DNA from: Coniochaeta sp. PMI_546
Lineage: Eukaryota > Ascomycota > Sordariomycetes > Coniochaetales > Coniochaetaceae
Direction: 5' to 3'
Assembly: GCA_021432605.1 (NCBI GenBank)
Contig: MU271144.1
Span: 558,001 to 622,000 of the forward strand
DNA: 64,000 nt
Shown here: positions 10,963 through 22,445 of the stretch, in pieces
How positions within the stretch are numbered: position 1 is the first letter of the stretch
Layout of the letters: each line of letters opens with the position of its first letter
The notes under the pieces: model-generated
What the model saw: the letters and a program-made list of their open reading frames with translations, nothing else
Told to the model about the DNA's origin: nothing
Database searches by the model: none
Position numbers and translations under genes: made by a program

Positions 10963-13841
10963 TTTGGCGCAAAATTCCAGAGAAAGCGAAATGGATTGAT
11001 GATAGTATAACAATCACTACCAGTTATGGCGATGGGTATCTGGAAGATTGCCAGCCTCTAGACAGGAATTGATGCAAACGCACTTAGAATCCTAGAGTTT
11101 TGGAAAGTTCAAGTTGTCGCTTCTCATGGGTGGTGTCTCCAGCGGTAAGGGTCGGGGCGATTGGCGAACGACGTCCAGGAAGCGACCTGCGGTTGAAGGT
11201 TGAGATGCAATTCACTAACGGCGAGGAAGGACCGATAGATCGAGGTTTTACTTGCTGGATTTCGGCAACCTTATCGAGCAAAAGTGTCGGTCAACCGCGG
11301 ATAGTTATATCGAATTTGAGCCTTCGATGTCGTCCTGTCTCGCCACAGCGATCTCTCAACCTCCAGCCTCCGCTTCAAGGAGGTCACAATCCTGAATCTC
11401 GGCACTGCTCAGTTGTTGGTCGCCCCGTATCCAGAGAGTTGTTCAAGGTTCTCTGCTAGAGTTGGGTCCGATCCGGGACAGCGCGACCTTTACGGGCCGT
11501 CGTGCAACGGAGAGCAATGTGCTTGTGTCACAGCAAGCCTCCTGATTTGTTTCGCAGAGTTCCAGTCTTGGGACCGGGTAGCTGCCTTAGCCAGGTAGTT
11601 GGTTCTGGCTGTCACCCCAAGACACGAGGGCGGCTCCCGAGGCTGACCCTGAGAATAGAAGCCGTATGCTGCACAACCGGTAGTCACAGAAGTCGAGGTA
11701 TGACAGCAGGAATGAGCCTCAGCAAGAGTGACCAGAAAGTAACCAGATATTCATTTTCCACGCCGCACAACGAGGACACGGAAGTTCGTATGGTAAGAGG
11801 CTACTGCCCAGACACACCGGGCGGTCAAACGACCACGGCAACCTTTTTGTACGGTGCTATCCCTGAACACGGATAGCAGCAGGAGATATCACACGCCCGG
11901 ACTGCGGGATACCACAAACCAGCGGCCTGCGAGCAGCAACGTGGGGCCACTTCTGGATTGCCATTATTCAACCGCCTCTGGATGGCCTCTTCTGGTCTAG
12001 AAGAGACGCACGCCATGGTTAGCGGGGCGTGCCTGGCAGCGACGAGATGTCCAGTTCGCTAGGCTAAAGCGTCGATATGACACCAATGTCGGCCGAGTAT
12101 TGAAGCACACGGCCAGACTCATAGACATCCCATATTGCAGTCGACACCCTACTCGACGAAAAACCCGGCTCATGGTAGCCCTCGGAACAGCCACTCAGCA
12201 TCGCCTGACCAGGGGTCAGTGCCGGCTCCTGAGGGCTGCATCCCGTTGCATACCTAAGCCCTAGGTGACGTGATGACGATGTCTTCCCCACAAAGAACGA
12301 ATATATTGCGCCTGGCCCAGAATCCGGCAAAAGACCAAACTCCCGAGCAAAACATTGCGGCCAGTTTATATTGACTTACCACCTTAATTCGCCAGGCGGA
12401 CATTCATCCATATTGAGCTGGACCTTTCAAAGTCATAGTGTCTGGGGCCAGATATAAACATCGGCAGTAAAATTTTCGGTCTGTGGAGGCACATCCGTGT
12501 GAACTTCGACGATGGCAGGACGCACGGGTTGGAAACCGACCGTGCTCTTCCGATTACGGCTAGTGAGACCAGCGCGTACCTGACTGAACACGGATCCGGG
12601 TATGGAGACTATGTCCCCGGAGAAAAGCAAGAGAAGCACACCTTCGTCTCTAGAAGCTCTGGAGTTCGTTTGGGAGAAGGTGTGAAACATACGTTCAAGA
12701 CGCATCGAGTTGGCGTGCGGCACTCACTCGGAGACTTAACCGTTGCTGCTGCATCACCGAGCGGTTCGCCCAAACTCAATGAGGTATAGCCCCTGGGCGG
12801 GGGATCTTCAGGGGAGTACCCGCAGCGCCATTTCAGCCCCTGGTTCGCCTCGTCGATGTAACGCTCACGATAAATATTCGCATGACAACTGAACCCATGA
12901 TGGTACAGGCCCTGGGCGTTATTCTTTCTGACCTGGACATGGGCGTGCATACCCGCAATGACTGCGCATCCATAACGTCGGATGGTTGAGAGCGACAGTA
13001 AGTGCCTCGGCGCTGGAGTCGAGTGCGGTCGATGTCGTCGACGGCCTTGGATAGGTTGGACACTGCTGGACAGACATGGTCTAAGGTCGCCTCATCAGGC
13101 TTGGTCTGGGTGACAGATCGTACGCTTTCGCAAGGTTATCCCGCTCTTTCATATCCGAACTCAAGATATGGCCGTCACTACTACGCTGGCCTGCATAACA
13201 GGCAAGTGCTTACGTATGTCATGTTCCGCGATCATATGCTTCGATGGAGCCGAGTGCGACTCGAAATTATACAGCGTTGGATCGACTACTTATTTACATT
13301 ATCGGTTCTGTGGGTTCGAGGACGTGTTCTAGATCAACTTAACCACCGCGGTCGCTGTTGGTGTGTTAAGACGTCCATGTTCTCCTCCTTGCCATTCTCA
13401 TCCCTTCGTCGCCTGCCCACAATGCTGTCTGCAAAGATCTCCGAAGGCGTGTGTGATTCATATACATGATGACTTAACGACATTTATCCGGTACTCAACC
13501 TCACGCTCTCTACTCCAGATAGGACGTGAGACGCCCATTTTCACGACTAATACAATGCAACACGGCTGCGAGAGCAGGTAACAGGCAGCTTGATACGAGC
13601 CCCTTGGCTGATGGACATGTAGTCACGACCAATACGCCGTGCCCCAGTAGCCTCAAGCACGAAGGCCTAGAATACAGCTTTTTGAGACCGTCCATCCCAT
13701 ATCCGCATCACGGTCTTCACAAAGATCGAGCTAAGCATCCCCTCGATGCACTATGCATTCGTGGGATCCTCTTAATCAGACAAGTATCTCGAGCTGTCAT
13801 CACACTTTCCACTACCCTTCAAGCCATAGACGTCTGATTCG
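10963..13841. other. Long intergenic stretch without a supportable gene
   Basis: Nearly 2.9 kb of normal base composition. Open frames on both strands are at most 155 codons, and none shows a recognised domain or a convincing exon chain. It contains the promoter of the membrane protein gene at its left end and the 3' region of the dioxygenase at its right end. A non-coding RNA or an old decayed gene cannot be excluded. Confidence 0.4.
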
Positions 13842-14938
13842 TCAATTCCCCAGCTGCGCCGCCCTCCTAACCATCCACTCCCCAGCAGAGTACACCTTTC
13901 CTTCATCAACCTGCTCCTGGAACTTTCCCGCAACCTTGACCTGCGTCCCATCGTCAAACTTCGGCAGCGGCTTCATCAGGGCATCATTGTGCGGTCTCAC
14001 GAAATACACGACGCTATACCGATCATGTAGCCCCTGCTCGCCCGGCGCCGGCACGACTCGATGCTTGGCCGACTTGAGCGCCCCGTTCGTAAACGTGACC
14101 ATCGCGTCACCTACTACCTGTGAGCACATACCACCACAACTGGAGAGAAAGGGGGAAACATACCAAGATTAACAACAGCATGCCCCTCAACAGGGACAAC
14201 CCACTCCCACTCGCCCTCCCTCCCCTCAGTCCTACCCTCAATCTGCAGCCCCCCAAGCCAATTAAACAAGATCGTCACACTCCCAAAATCAGTATGGCTC
14301 GGCAGTCCCACACTCCCCCGATCCTGCACGGCCTTCTTCCTCGTCAGCCGGACGTGGTCGCCCGAGGGCATATCGAACCTATTCAGCCCCTCCAGCTCCC
14401 CCCTCTCCAGACCAAGCCCCGTCTCCAGGGCCCGGCAGACCACCATCCCCATCCCATGCGCGCGGGCCATAAACCCCCTGAACAACTCCCCTTCGCGGGC
14501 GATGACATCCGGATACGGCCTCGACGGCACGATGCCGTGCATGTGGTCCTTCCCCACGTTCCAGAACTCGGTGCTGTCCGGCCTCCGCGAGGCGTCGGTC
14601 TGCTTCACCGTGCCGGCGGCCTTGTAGCCGAAGAGGCTGACGCCCTTGAGCAGGTGGTAGCCGTTCTTCTCCTCGGGCGAGAGCTCCTCGAACGACGCCC
14701 TTGCCAGGGCCAGCAGCCGCTCCGACTCGGAGATGAGGCTGCGGCCGGCCTCGGAGTCGCGCAGGTCGAGGTAGAAGAAGCCGTAGGTCTGGCTTGCTTG
14801 CAGGACCGCTGCGCTGGCGGCGGGGTCGGAGGAGAGGAGTTGGGAGGACGAGATGCGGGCTATGGGTGCGTGGGGGAGGGAGGAGGGGAAAGGGGGCAGG
14901 GACGAGAGGGACGAGGTTGGGGAGGTTGAGTGAGGCAT
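13842..14938 (-). CDS. 2-oxoglutarate/Fe(II)-dependent dioxygenase (isopenicillin N synthase-like)
   Basis: Two exons, 14164-14938 and 13842-14110, give 347 residues, typical of the family. The N-terminal DIOX_N region has ASQTYGFFYLDL near residue 48. The catalytic core has the HxD pair in LPSHTDFGSVTILFNW (H215, D217), the distal iron ligand in LKSAKHRVVP (H275) and the 2-oxoglutarate-binding Arg/Ser in DRYSVVYF (R289, S291). All expected catalytic residues are present, so an active oxygenase is likely. Fungal members oxidise small molecules, often in secondary metabolism; the substrate cannot be told, and no biosynthetic gene cluster surrounds it. The first 25 residues are Ser/Pro-rich. 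The third-position GC bias is stronger than in its neighbours. Confidence 0.9.
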
Positions 14939-15330
14939 GGTGAGATTTTGTTTTGTATGCCTCTTATGTGGTCATCAGGTTTGGCGCAAAGAGCGCTTGC
15001 AGGTCGCGATATGTGAGATGTGATGTCAGGGACACATGTGAAGTATGCAGTAAGATTGTGCTCATAGGTCTGAATAGCTTCTAGTAGTTAGATGTAGAGT
15101 CGGCAGCATCCACGACCTGTCTATTTATTTGTAGTCGTTGATATCTGAACATGTGTCCGCTGGATGCGGCCAACATGTGTTGATCGAGGTTCAAGATATG
15201 GCCCCTTCCCCGCATTCACCTCCTCCTTTGACGCATGTATCCCACGTCGGCAGTCGACGGTGGAAAGGGGACACTAGAGAAACCGAACGGATGTATCACG
15301 GTTTTTGCCTTCATGACGTCGATCGCACCG

Positions 15331-15738
15331 TCAGTCGTATTCGTGGTTTGATGTGATGCTATGCAGGTTATACGTCGATGTATAAGTCACCCTGTCCAAC
15401 TCATCCACAGACTTCAGGTATGTTGCACATAGCTTCCGGTTGTCTCCTATCATTTCAGCCAACGCATGATGATGATACTTACGATGCTCAAGCCCGCGCA
15501 GTATACCGGTAGAGTCTGTTGGTTTCATTTTCGGTAGGCACATATAGATTTTGTCTCGAGCTATTCTGTTCCAGACATAGAAAGACACGAAGTCTTTTAC
15601 CGTACTAGTGTTGAGAGCAAACACCTCACTCGGATACGGTAAGTAGTTGTGGTAAGTTAATTCGATGCCAATTCTAACCGGCTTCATGCTTCTCTTAGAC
15701 TTGTTGTCACAGATCACAAATGTGTAAAACAAGAGCAT
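15331..15738 (-). CDS. Unrecognised small ORF beside the tRNA
   Basis: Open frame of about 135 codons from an ATG at 15738; a second ATG lies at 15687. It encodes PVRIGIELTYHNYLPYP near its start, and no family is recognised. It contains a perfect GTAAGT donor after LRGLEHR, so a spliced version is possible. It begins about 15 bases from the tRNA 3' end, which may be chance. Coding status is doubtful. Confidence 0.25.
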   Translation of the reverse strand: MLLFYTFVICDNKSKRSMKPVRIGIELTYHNYLPYPSEVFALNTSTVKDFVSFYVWNRIARDKIYMCLPKMKPTDSTGILRGLEHRKYHHHALAEMIGDNRKLCATYLKSVDELDRVTYTSTYNLHSITSNHEYD

Positions 15739-15753
15739 GGCGAGACGCAAAAG

Positions 15754-15828
15754 TGATTCGACCCAGGCTTGAACTGGGGACCTTCAGTGTGTTGGTCTGA
15801 CGTGATAAACCAACTACACCATCGAACC
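15754..15828 (-). tRNA. tRNA-Val (AAC)-like, degenerate anticodon loop
   Basis: A 75-base cloverleaf can be folded on the minus strand. The acceptor stem GGTTCGA pairs with TCGAATC, followed by discriminator A. The T arm CCCAG-TTCAAGC-CTGGG is perfect, and the D arm GTGTAGTTGGTT resembles fungal tRNA-Val. The anticodon arm reads TCAG-ACCAACACA-CTGA. The anticodon would be AAC, but position 33 is C instead of the near-universal T and pair 31-39 is A-A. No intron is seen. It may be a pseudogene or a recently mutated copy of tRNA-Val(AAC). Confidence 0.7.
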
Positions 15829-16729
15829 GCACATCAGTCATCATGGTGCTGATGTTACCGACAGGGACCATCTGAGCCCAATATACCCCGGCACTGTAGA
15901 CTAGGCCAGGTGGAGAAACACCATACTGTGTAGCTCTCGCGAGTCATGGTGGCCAGTTTGGTCTGGAGACCCATGTCGCGGCATGTGCCAGCGTGAGCGA
16001 CCAACGGCCCACCCAGCCCCCTATTCTAAGGGCTCTTGCTCGGAGGACATACCTGGTTGATGTGAAGGCAGACGGAAGTCCTGGTGTCGAAGTAATCTGT
16101 AATCATCACATGTTGTGATCCAAAGAAGCGCGAGAAGATGGATACTGATAAAGCCATTCTCGGTACCGCTATATATAAGACTGTCAAGTCTAGCAGACGG
16201 TCCATCTATGTCAAGTCCCCGCCAAGTATCCTCCGACGACAACCAGAAGAGGGCCGGGGGCTGATATATCAACCTAACGAGGTTCTGCTCCACGTCCCTG
16301 TCCAAATAGGTGATCGCACACTTCGACGTCCACGTCGCAGACCACGAAACGAGAAAGTCATCCTGCGTCAAAAAGGGTAAATCAATGCAAGCCAGAAACA
16401 TTACCTCCCAGAACAAACGTAGCCCAAAAGCAAAGCCCTTTTGGGCCTCAAATCCAAGCAAGAACTCCTATATCCCTGTAGGTGTAGCAACGCCCGTGCA
16501 AAAGTGTGATAAAAGAGGGCACCTCGCCCAAGTGAATGAAGCGAAGTGAAACCATAAAAGGAGGGGGAGGTAAGAAACGATCTCTTACCGTGCCACGTCG
16601 ATATCCCAAATGCCCCAACCCAACCGACGGCTTATTCATGCCCGTCGTCGTCGTCCCAGAAACGCCTTATCCAGTCTGAGTGTAAAAATAGCAAGAAAGT
16701 GCGGGATGTTGGTCGCTGTTTGTTGCCCG
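15829..16729. other. Intergenic region downstream of the zinc-finger gene
   Basis: About 900 bases. The right part should be 3' untranslated sequence of the zinc-finger gene. A 146-codon minus-strand frame (16021-16461) shows no recognised motif and is treated as non-coding. Confidence 0.4.
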
Positions 16730-18261
16730 CTACCGAATGTCCAGCTGGAAGGGCTTGAAGCGGCCGCCTATAGTGGCGCATCGGGGACATTTTCTTCGAG
16801 CTCCTTGCTCGCCCATGAGAACGTCGACGCACGCCTGACATAGGCCGCAAATACACTCGGTGCAAGCGTAGGACTCCCTGAGGAGCGACACGCCTTGACA
16901 TGCAGCGCAATAGATCTGCGTGTTTTGGGACGAGTAGCTCGGCGACGAATCAGACAGTCCACGCGACTCAATGTGGAAGTTCTCGCCGCTCCCACCGCTC
17001 TCCACGGATGGAAATGGGTCGGGCGCCTCCTGGTTGTAAGATGGCGGCGTCAGAGCTTGTTGAAGAGGCGATGCTTGATAGCTCTGAAAGCTATGTTGAT
17101 GGAATGGCGGCATTGAACCTCGTTGGATCGAGACGGGCGATTGCGGAACCTGGGGGGTCAGGCCGCTGTGGTCGTAGACTTGAGGGGAGAAAAGACGTAC
17201 AGGAGTCCTGTCCTCATCTATATCTTCGGTTGCCGAAGCAGCTGCGTCGATAAGATCTTCCCAGCGTTTCCCGAAGTCGACTCCCGCAGGCTCCGCAGAT
17301 AGGGCCTTCCTATCCGCTCCCCCAGGCCTCAAGTAGTCGGGTCCGTCGTTCTGCAGCCGTCGTAGCCAATCGGCGGCTGCTCCCTTTGACTTCTTTCGCT
17401 GATGGCTCCTCTTCGTCACGGATTGCTTCCGCGGACGGTTCGGTGCGATACCTCTGTGTATCGGCGGCAGGGTAGACGATCTCCCAGGAGGTGAATTGGC
17501 AAGGATTGAGGGGAGCATCTCCCGTGGCCTACCTCCGTCGTAGTTGGGGAAGCTGGTGATGTCATTATTATTCAAATGTAGGGGCGGCAGCTCGATTGAA
17601 GATCGAGCGAAACGGCCACCTTCATTGTCCGAGTGCCAATCCTGCAATGCGAAACTGGTCAGCTCTGTGGGGAAAAGAATCTGCCACGAGCTGGTATCAG
17701 GGCTAAAGCCTACAGGTTCTGAGTCCCATGTGGACTCTGTCTTATGATTGTGAAGCTGCGCAAGTGCTGCGGCAGCGGGAAGGAGAGAGCCGCCTGGATA
17801 GTCATCTATGTTACGAGGGGTTCCTGGGTTGCTCGAGTCGTCAATGTGGTATCCGTGCGATAGGCCTTTTGTCTGCGCGAGATGCTGCGAGCCCGAGGTC
17901 TGCTGCGGCTGCGGTCGTTCGCTTGGCGCGGTACTAATCATCAGATGAAAGCTTTCTTCGGTAGCCGGTAGCTTCGAGATGTAGTGTTCCGGATGAGCCC
18001 GACGGATGTGCTCTTGCATCGAGCGATACCGCTTCTCCTGAAGTTGAGACGAATTGTCAGCATGGCAAACACGGCACCAGAGCTACCTAACCCCCTCATC
18101 TGAAGCTGACGAGAGCTTGCGCCGGATCGCTTGGGAGTACTCACGCCGATGCAGCGCTTCCTACAGCTAGACCCATCTTGATTGCGCAAGGGGCAGACGA
18201 CTTCATTATTAGTGTCGGTGATTGAGAATGACGAAGTGAGAGCGGAAGATCTGGGCGGCAT
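16730..18261 (-). CDS. Zinc-finger protein with N-terminal C2H2-like and C-terminal RING/zinc-ribbon-like fingers
   Basis: Two exons, 18145-18261 and 16730-18037, give 474 residues. The intron splits an N-terminal metal-binding motif: CPLRNQDGSSCRKRC before the splice and EHIRRAHPEHY after it, an atypical Cys/His finger at about residues 23-55. The middle is disordered and rich in Ser, Pro and Gln, with a basic patch PNRPRKQSVTKRSHQRKKSK that could be a nuclear signal. The last 60 residues hold eight cysteines in pairs (CAAC, CTECIC, CQAC, CPRC), a RING-like or zinc-ribbon fold at 416-459. A nuclear regulator or ubiquitin-related role is possible, but no family name can be given. The leader upstream is unusually pyrimidine/purine biased and contains an 11-G run near 18577. 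Confidence 0.8.
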
Positions 18262-20258
18262 CTTGAAAACCCCACCATGCGCTGTTATCGCGGATGGGCT
18301 GTGGCGGGGATGTCGAGACGATAGCTGTCGATAAGGATACGGGACTGTCGTTGAAGTTCAATTGACGATGCTCGTGATAGTACAGCTTTCGCATTTGAGT
18401 GTGCGAAGCCGAGCTTAATTTGCAGTTCAGCCGTTTGACGGTGGCAAGCTTTCCTAGCTCCTCGAGCAGGTGTAACAAGAGATGTTTCGAAAGGATGTGT
18501 GGGTGGTGGTTGTGAGTCGAGCAAGGAAGCTGGGGAGGGGATGAGATTGGGCAGTGCTTGGATAAAGGGAGAACGAGGGGGGGGGGGAGGGAGGAACCAA
18601 AGCTTCGGCTGGAGCTTTGGTAAGGTGAAAATTAGCAGGAGGCAAGTCATGTAGGTCAAGAGGTAGCGCAGGGAAGCAGGGTAGCTCAAGGATCAACCGA
18701 AACCAGAAGTTGGTGGTCAGAGTCCACACCTGGGCTGCTGCTGGTCTTGCTGCTGTACCGGTACTGTGTGTGGTAAGTATGGTATGTACAGTACATACCT
18801 CCCGGAAGGTCATGGGGGCGCTCATGAGAAAGTATCGGAACAGCGGCATTAGCTTAGACGTGTACATAGCAAGCTAACATCCTGGGACAGCAGCCTCTGA
18901 GCAGAGCAGCAAGACCTTGAGACTGAAAAGGGTCGCTGCAACATTATGCATAAAACCAGAGGGCACGGCCTGCAGACACTCATCTCGCCTTGCTTGTATG
19001 GCGTGGCCAGTGACAGACACATTCATAGCACATACTTGTCGCTGCTGAGGCTATCAGTGCAGCGTACCTGCAAGCTCCGAGAGTCGATCAATGGCGCAAG
19101 AGGGCAGGGAGGGGCGGCAAGGAACAATGCCGTCGATTCTATTCGTTTGCGGATGTTCTTGTCTCGGTCAATCGAACTCTCCAGATTGTTCAGCTTGTTC
19201 GGTATCTGCTGCCTCGAGGACGTACCCGCTCCCAGAGCTGACTATACCAAAGGTAAATGAGGCGCTAATTGACCATCCATTGGCCATCTTATGTCCAGGG
19301 GACACTTCCCCTGAAGCTCATGAATAGCTGGCGTAACACGTGTACATGGCATCTGCTATCCGGATTTTGACTCTGTCGGGGACCGGTTGGAGAGCTCGCC
19401 GGATGAAGGAGGTGGGGTCACTCACTGGTCTGCGGTACGTGCAAATGGGTCAGGTCAACAGCACTTCAAGCCCAAGCTCTTGATTGGCTGTGCTGCTGGA
19501 AGCAGCTTCGACGGAGCACTGCGTGTAGCGGCGCATCCAATGTCTTGATAAGTCCCCTTCCCCGCCTGTTTATGGATAAGCTACCGACTGGTACAAGGTG
19601 GCGAGTCAGTCTTTGCCACGATTTTTTCATTGATGCCGAGACAATTCCTGAGAAACTGTCTCGAGGTTGAAAGGTGCTTGATTGCTGAACTGCGTCTGCC
19701 GCCTGCTTTCTGTCTCAGAGAGTAGTGAGAAGGAAGCCAACAGGTCCGGACTGTCTTCCACCTGCGAAGAAGGACTTCTTGCCGAATTCGAGATCGAGTG
19801 GGCTTACTGTGGGGCAGAGCTCAAGTCTTAAATAGTGGAGGCAGCGCGTCATATCTCCATGTGAAATCGAGTCGTTATGGAAGCTCGACAGTCAGATTTT
19901 GGCGTCTACACATTAGTAGTGTAGACGTAAGTTGAGACGCCATAATGTGCCATGTTTAAGATATGCAACTACTTCGAAAATGGGAGGTTGGCGCGACAAG
20001 TACAAGGTTAACTTGAGCTTCTTTTGCTACTCGCCTTGCCGCGTTTTGTGGTCAAAGGTGGCGCTTACGACGATCCAGAGGACCTCTTACGGAAGTCATG
20101 ATGGAATCGATTAGACGATATCACGACAACACGATATCGCCCATCTCCCATATCATTCCGGGAGTAAAGGAACGCTTTGGCTTCAAGTACTATCCATGTC
20201 TGTACTACCTCGATAAGATATAAGTCCTATAGAAAAAACAAATACAAAGAGCCAAAAA
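18262..20258. other. Long upstream region of the zinc-finger gene, no gene recognised
   Basis: About 2 kb. Minus-strand open frames up to 137 codons between 18285 and 18867 are Pro/Ser/Leu-rich and read through pyrimidine-rich leader sequence. I take them as untranslated leader or chance frames. From about 19.9 kb composition shifts toward AT and the accessory region begins. Confidence 0.4.
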
Positions 20259-20310
20259 CGTACAACACCAGGGATTCCCCGGTGGTCACCCACCCGAGTA
20301 CTAGTTTGGC
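20259..20310 (-). pseudogene. 5S rRNA fragment (3' half) with oligo-T terminator
   Basis: Read on the minus strand, the stretch ACTAGTACTCGGGTGGGTGA followed by CCACC, then AATCCCTGGTGTTGTACG, matches the 3' half of fungal 5S rRNA. A run of five T follows directly, as at RNA polymerase III terminators. The 5' half of a 5S gene (including its internal promoter boxes) could not be found at the expected distance; the sequence there is unrelated. This is most likely a truncated dispersed 5S copy, or the 3' part of a 5S-derived short interspersed element. Confidence 0.65.
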
Positions 20311-21009
20311 GATTAGTGATCTTGTCTATGGGGTCTGGGAGGTCCGAAATTGGTCCTTTAGGGGTCAAAAAATGGCAACCTTGGATCTCAACGGTCGCGC
20401 CGTATACGGCCACCCCGTTTGGTCTTTCCATGACATATATCAATTGAAGATGATGATACCGCGTAAATCTGTGGCCCGTTAAGGGGCTTGTACTAGGCGT
20501 ACTGTTTGGCATATCTTCAGCTGCCGTATGATTCTAAGGCATACTGACTACCGTAGGGTTGGAATTCGGGCTCTCCGAACATAAGGGTATTAATCGTCAG
20601 ACTCATCGTCAGTATAGATATCATCATCGGAGGTCTGCAATCTGTCAGGATCGGTATTTGCTTTTCGAGCAACACTAATGGTACAGAGGAACTCCTCCCA
20701 GTTCCAACACGACAAAAGGCCGCCAGGCGGTATAGTCATCGACCTCTACTACCAGGTTACGACAAAGCTCGGTCGTAGAGATTGGTTACGCAATAAAAGA
20801 TAAACGACGCTTTTCGGGCGCCATTGGCCGGCGCCGTTTGTATTCGTTACGGCTACACGGGAACGAGAACACGTTGTTAGCAGAACGTCGGAAGGGTAGC
20901 TGAGTCATCATTTGGTAGTAGCGTATGACAGGGACGGGTTTTCTTTTATTTCACTTCACTTGTAAGGCTAGCGATATCCTTTAATCGGTTACCTCTATAT
21001 TAGAGTAAA
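20311..21009. other. AT-rich transition with possible coding remnant
   Basis: No intact gene. On the minus strand around 20600-20720 a frame encodes a short acidic C-terminus-like stretch (TSDDDIYTDDESDD then stop). Further upstream are protein-like pieces in more than one frame, so a decayed gene is possible. No family is recognised. Confidence 0.3.
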
Positions 21010-21690
21010 CTACAAGAAGACGTAGATTGACGGTAGGAGGTTGCAGAATGTATTATATATGATCTTTATATATTGATACGGCCTTCTTCTTTTGCTCGGC
21101 CTTTCCCCTTTGCCGCGGTTCTTCGCTTGGAAACCTTGAAAGATGCTGGTGTGTACAACTATGGCAGCGGATAGCTCTTCTCTTATAACTTGTAAGCGCC
21201 GAGCAAAAGTATACGGAATGATACAACTTACGACCTGGACTTGAGTAGGCGGCCATAGAGGGTTCTGTAAAACGATGTATCGGTAGAACTTGCCATTTAC
21301 GTAAAGGAGGAAGTAAATATCTGCCCTACTCAACTGGTAGTACTTGTAAAGGTTGAGTAGGATGGTCTCTCTCCGCTTGCGGATCTTCGCTTGCCTCTGC
21401 TTTTCTTGGTTGCGGGAGAGAGGCACCGCTTGTTCGCTTGTTTGATGGCAGGAGTTCTGCCTATCAGCGGGAGTCGACAGGGAGAGAGGCACCGCTTGTT
21501 CGCTTGTTTGATGGCAGGAGTTCTGCCTATCAGCGGGAGTCGACAGGGGGAGAGGCACCGCTTGTTCGCTTGTTTGATGGCAGGAGTTCTGCCTATCAGC
21601 GGGAGTAGCCAGGGAGAGAGGCACCACTTGTTCGCTTGTTTGATGGCAGGAGTTCTCCATATCAGCGGGAGTAGTCCGGAAGGAACCCAT
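21010..21690 (-). CDS. MADS-like (SRF-type) protein with four N-terminal 22-residue repeats
   Basis: An uninterrupted ATG frame of 226 residues. The first 90 residues are four copies of a 22-residue repeat with core PADRQNSCHQTSEQAVPL. After it, KIRKRRETILLNLYKYYQLS followed by RADIYFLLYVNGKFYRYI (about residues 102-137) resembles the MADS-box pattern of a basic helix, K...L..KA.ELS, then AD-Y-L-I...NGK-Y-Y. The WPPT that follows is a mark of a small fungal MADS-like family as I remember it. The C-terminus is basic (KAKNRGKGERPSKRRRPYQYIK here reads QAKNRGKGERPSKRRR). It may be a nuclear DNA-binding protein. The usual Gly/Lys residues of true MADS boxes are partly missing, so function is uncertain. 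A second fragment of the same family lies at 38.24 kb. Confidence 0.5.
   Translation of the reverse strand: MGSFRTTPADMENSCHQTSEQVVPLSLATPADRQNSCHQTSEQAVPLPLSTPADRQNSCHQTSEQAVPLSLSTPADRQNSCHQTSEQAVPLSRNQEKQRQAKIRKRRETILLNLYKYYQLSRADIYFLLYVNGKFYRYIVLQNPLWPPTQVQVVSCIIPYTFARRLQVIREELSAAIVVHTSIFQGFQAKNRGKGERPSKRRRPYQYIKIIYNTFCNLLPSIYVFL
21421..21684. repeat. 66-bp tandem repeat, four units
   Basis: Units begin at 21421, 21487, 21553 and 21619, exactly 66 bases apart, and differ by only a few bases. The length is a multiple of three, so the repeat extends the N-terminus of the MADS-like protein by 22 residues per copy without breaking the frame. The last unit is the most diverged. Confidence 0.95.
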
Positions 21691-22268
21691 CGTAAAGGTA
21701 GTTAAACTAGAGAGAATGCAAACTCAGCCTGATGCCATGCCATTTGAACTCTATATACGGGATATGTAAGGATCAGCTCGGTGAAAGCAGCAAATCGCCA
21801 TTTGTGTCGTTAAGAGTTCGAAAACACGAAATAGGAACCACGAATTCGATAACGCGAACCAGGAAACTCGAAAACACGAAACAGAAAACAGAAGGCACGG
21901 CCTAACCGCCGACGATCGCTAATCCAGGGCTTAGGCCCACCTTTCTCTCTCTCTCTCTCTATGAACGGCCAGGTACACGGACATGGAAGGCTGGAGAACG
22001 AGAGTCTTAGGGGACAATCACCCTGACATGCTCCTATCTATGTCCAACCTTGCCTTGGTACATAACAGTTAGACTAGGAGGGGGCAGACGGGAGACCTGA
22101 TGCCTAAACGATCCAAAGGCAGAAGCACCACTCTCATCTTGGAGAGGAGCATTATTGTTTCTGGGAGGCTCATGACCAAGCGGTCTGTCGGCTACGGCCC
22201 CACTCCGAGTACGGTTGTTGAGGAGACCGGATGCGAGAACGGGTTTCGGTGACCCAAACGCGTTCTGC
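21691..22268. other. Intergenic with short simple repeats
   Basis: Contains a run of short related words (CGAAAACACGAAA, GATAACGCGAACC, CTCGAAAACACGAAAC) at about 21820-21890 and a TC dinucleotide tract near 21945. It separates the MADS-like gene from the next ORF and would hold both 5' regions. Confidence 0.5.
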
Positions 22269-22445
22269 ATGCGATATATCAACGACGTCCGGCCAGTTGT
22301 CAGTCGCCAGTTGTCTCTGCTCCGGCAAACTCCAGCGTCGACATTCCAGAGGGGACCTTACGGGTGGAACTTCTCTCCGTCCTTCCCTTCTCGACGGTAT
22401 CCCTACTCTGTGTCCGTTAATCGTCCGCTGGCGGACGAAACCGCT

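Noticed and set aside
13002-13469. 155-codon plus-strand frame in the 11-13.8 kb stretch
   Set aside because: No motif, amphipathic pattern or exon structure; Arg/Ser-rich composition typical of chance frames.
14120-14929. 269-codon plus-strand frame
   Set aside because: Antisense shadow of the dioxygenase gene, caused by its strong third-position GC bias.
16021-16461. 146-codon minus-strand frame downstream of the zinc-finger gene
   Set aside because: No motif and no splice link to the gene; likely 3' untranslated or intergenic.
18285-18867. Overlapping minus-strand frames upstream of the zinc-finger gene
   Set aside because: Low-complexity translation of a pyrimidine-rich leader; two frames overlap and neither resembles a protein domain.
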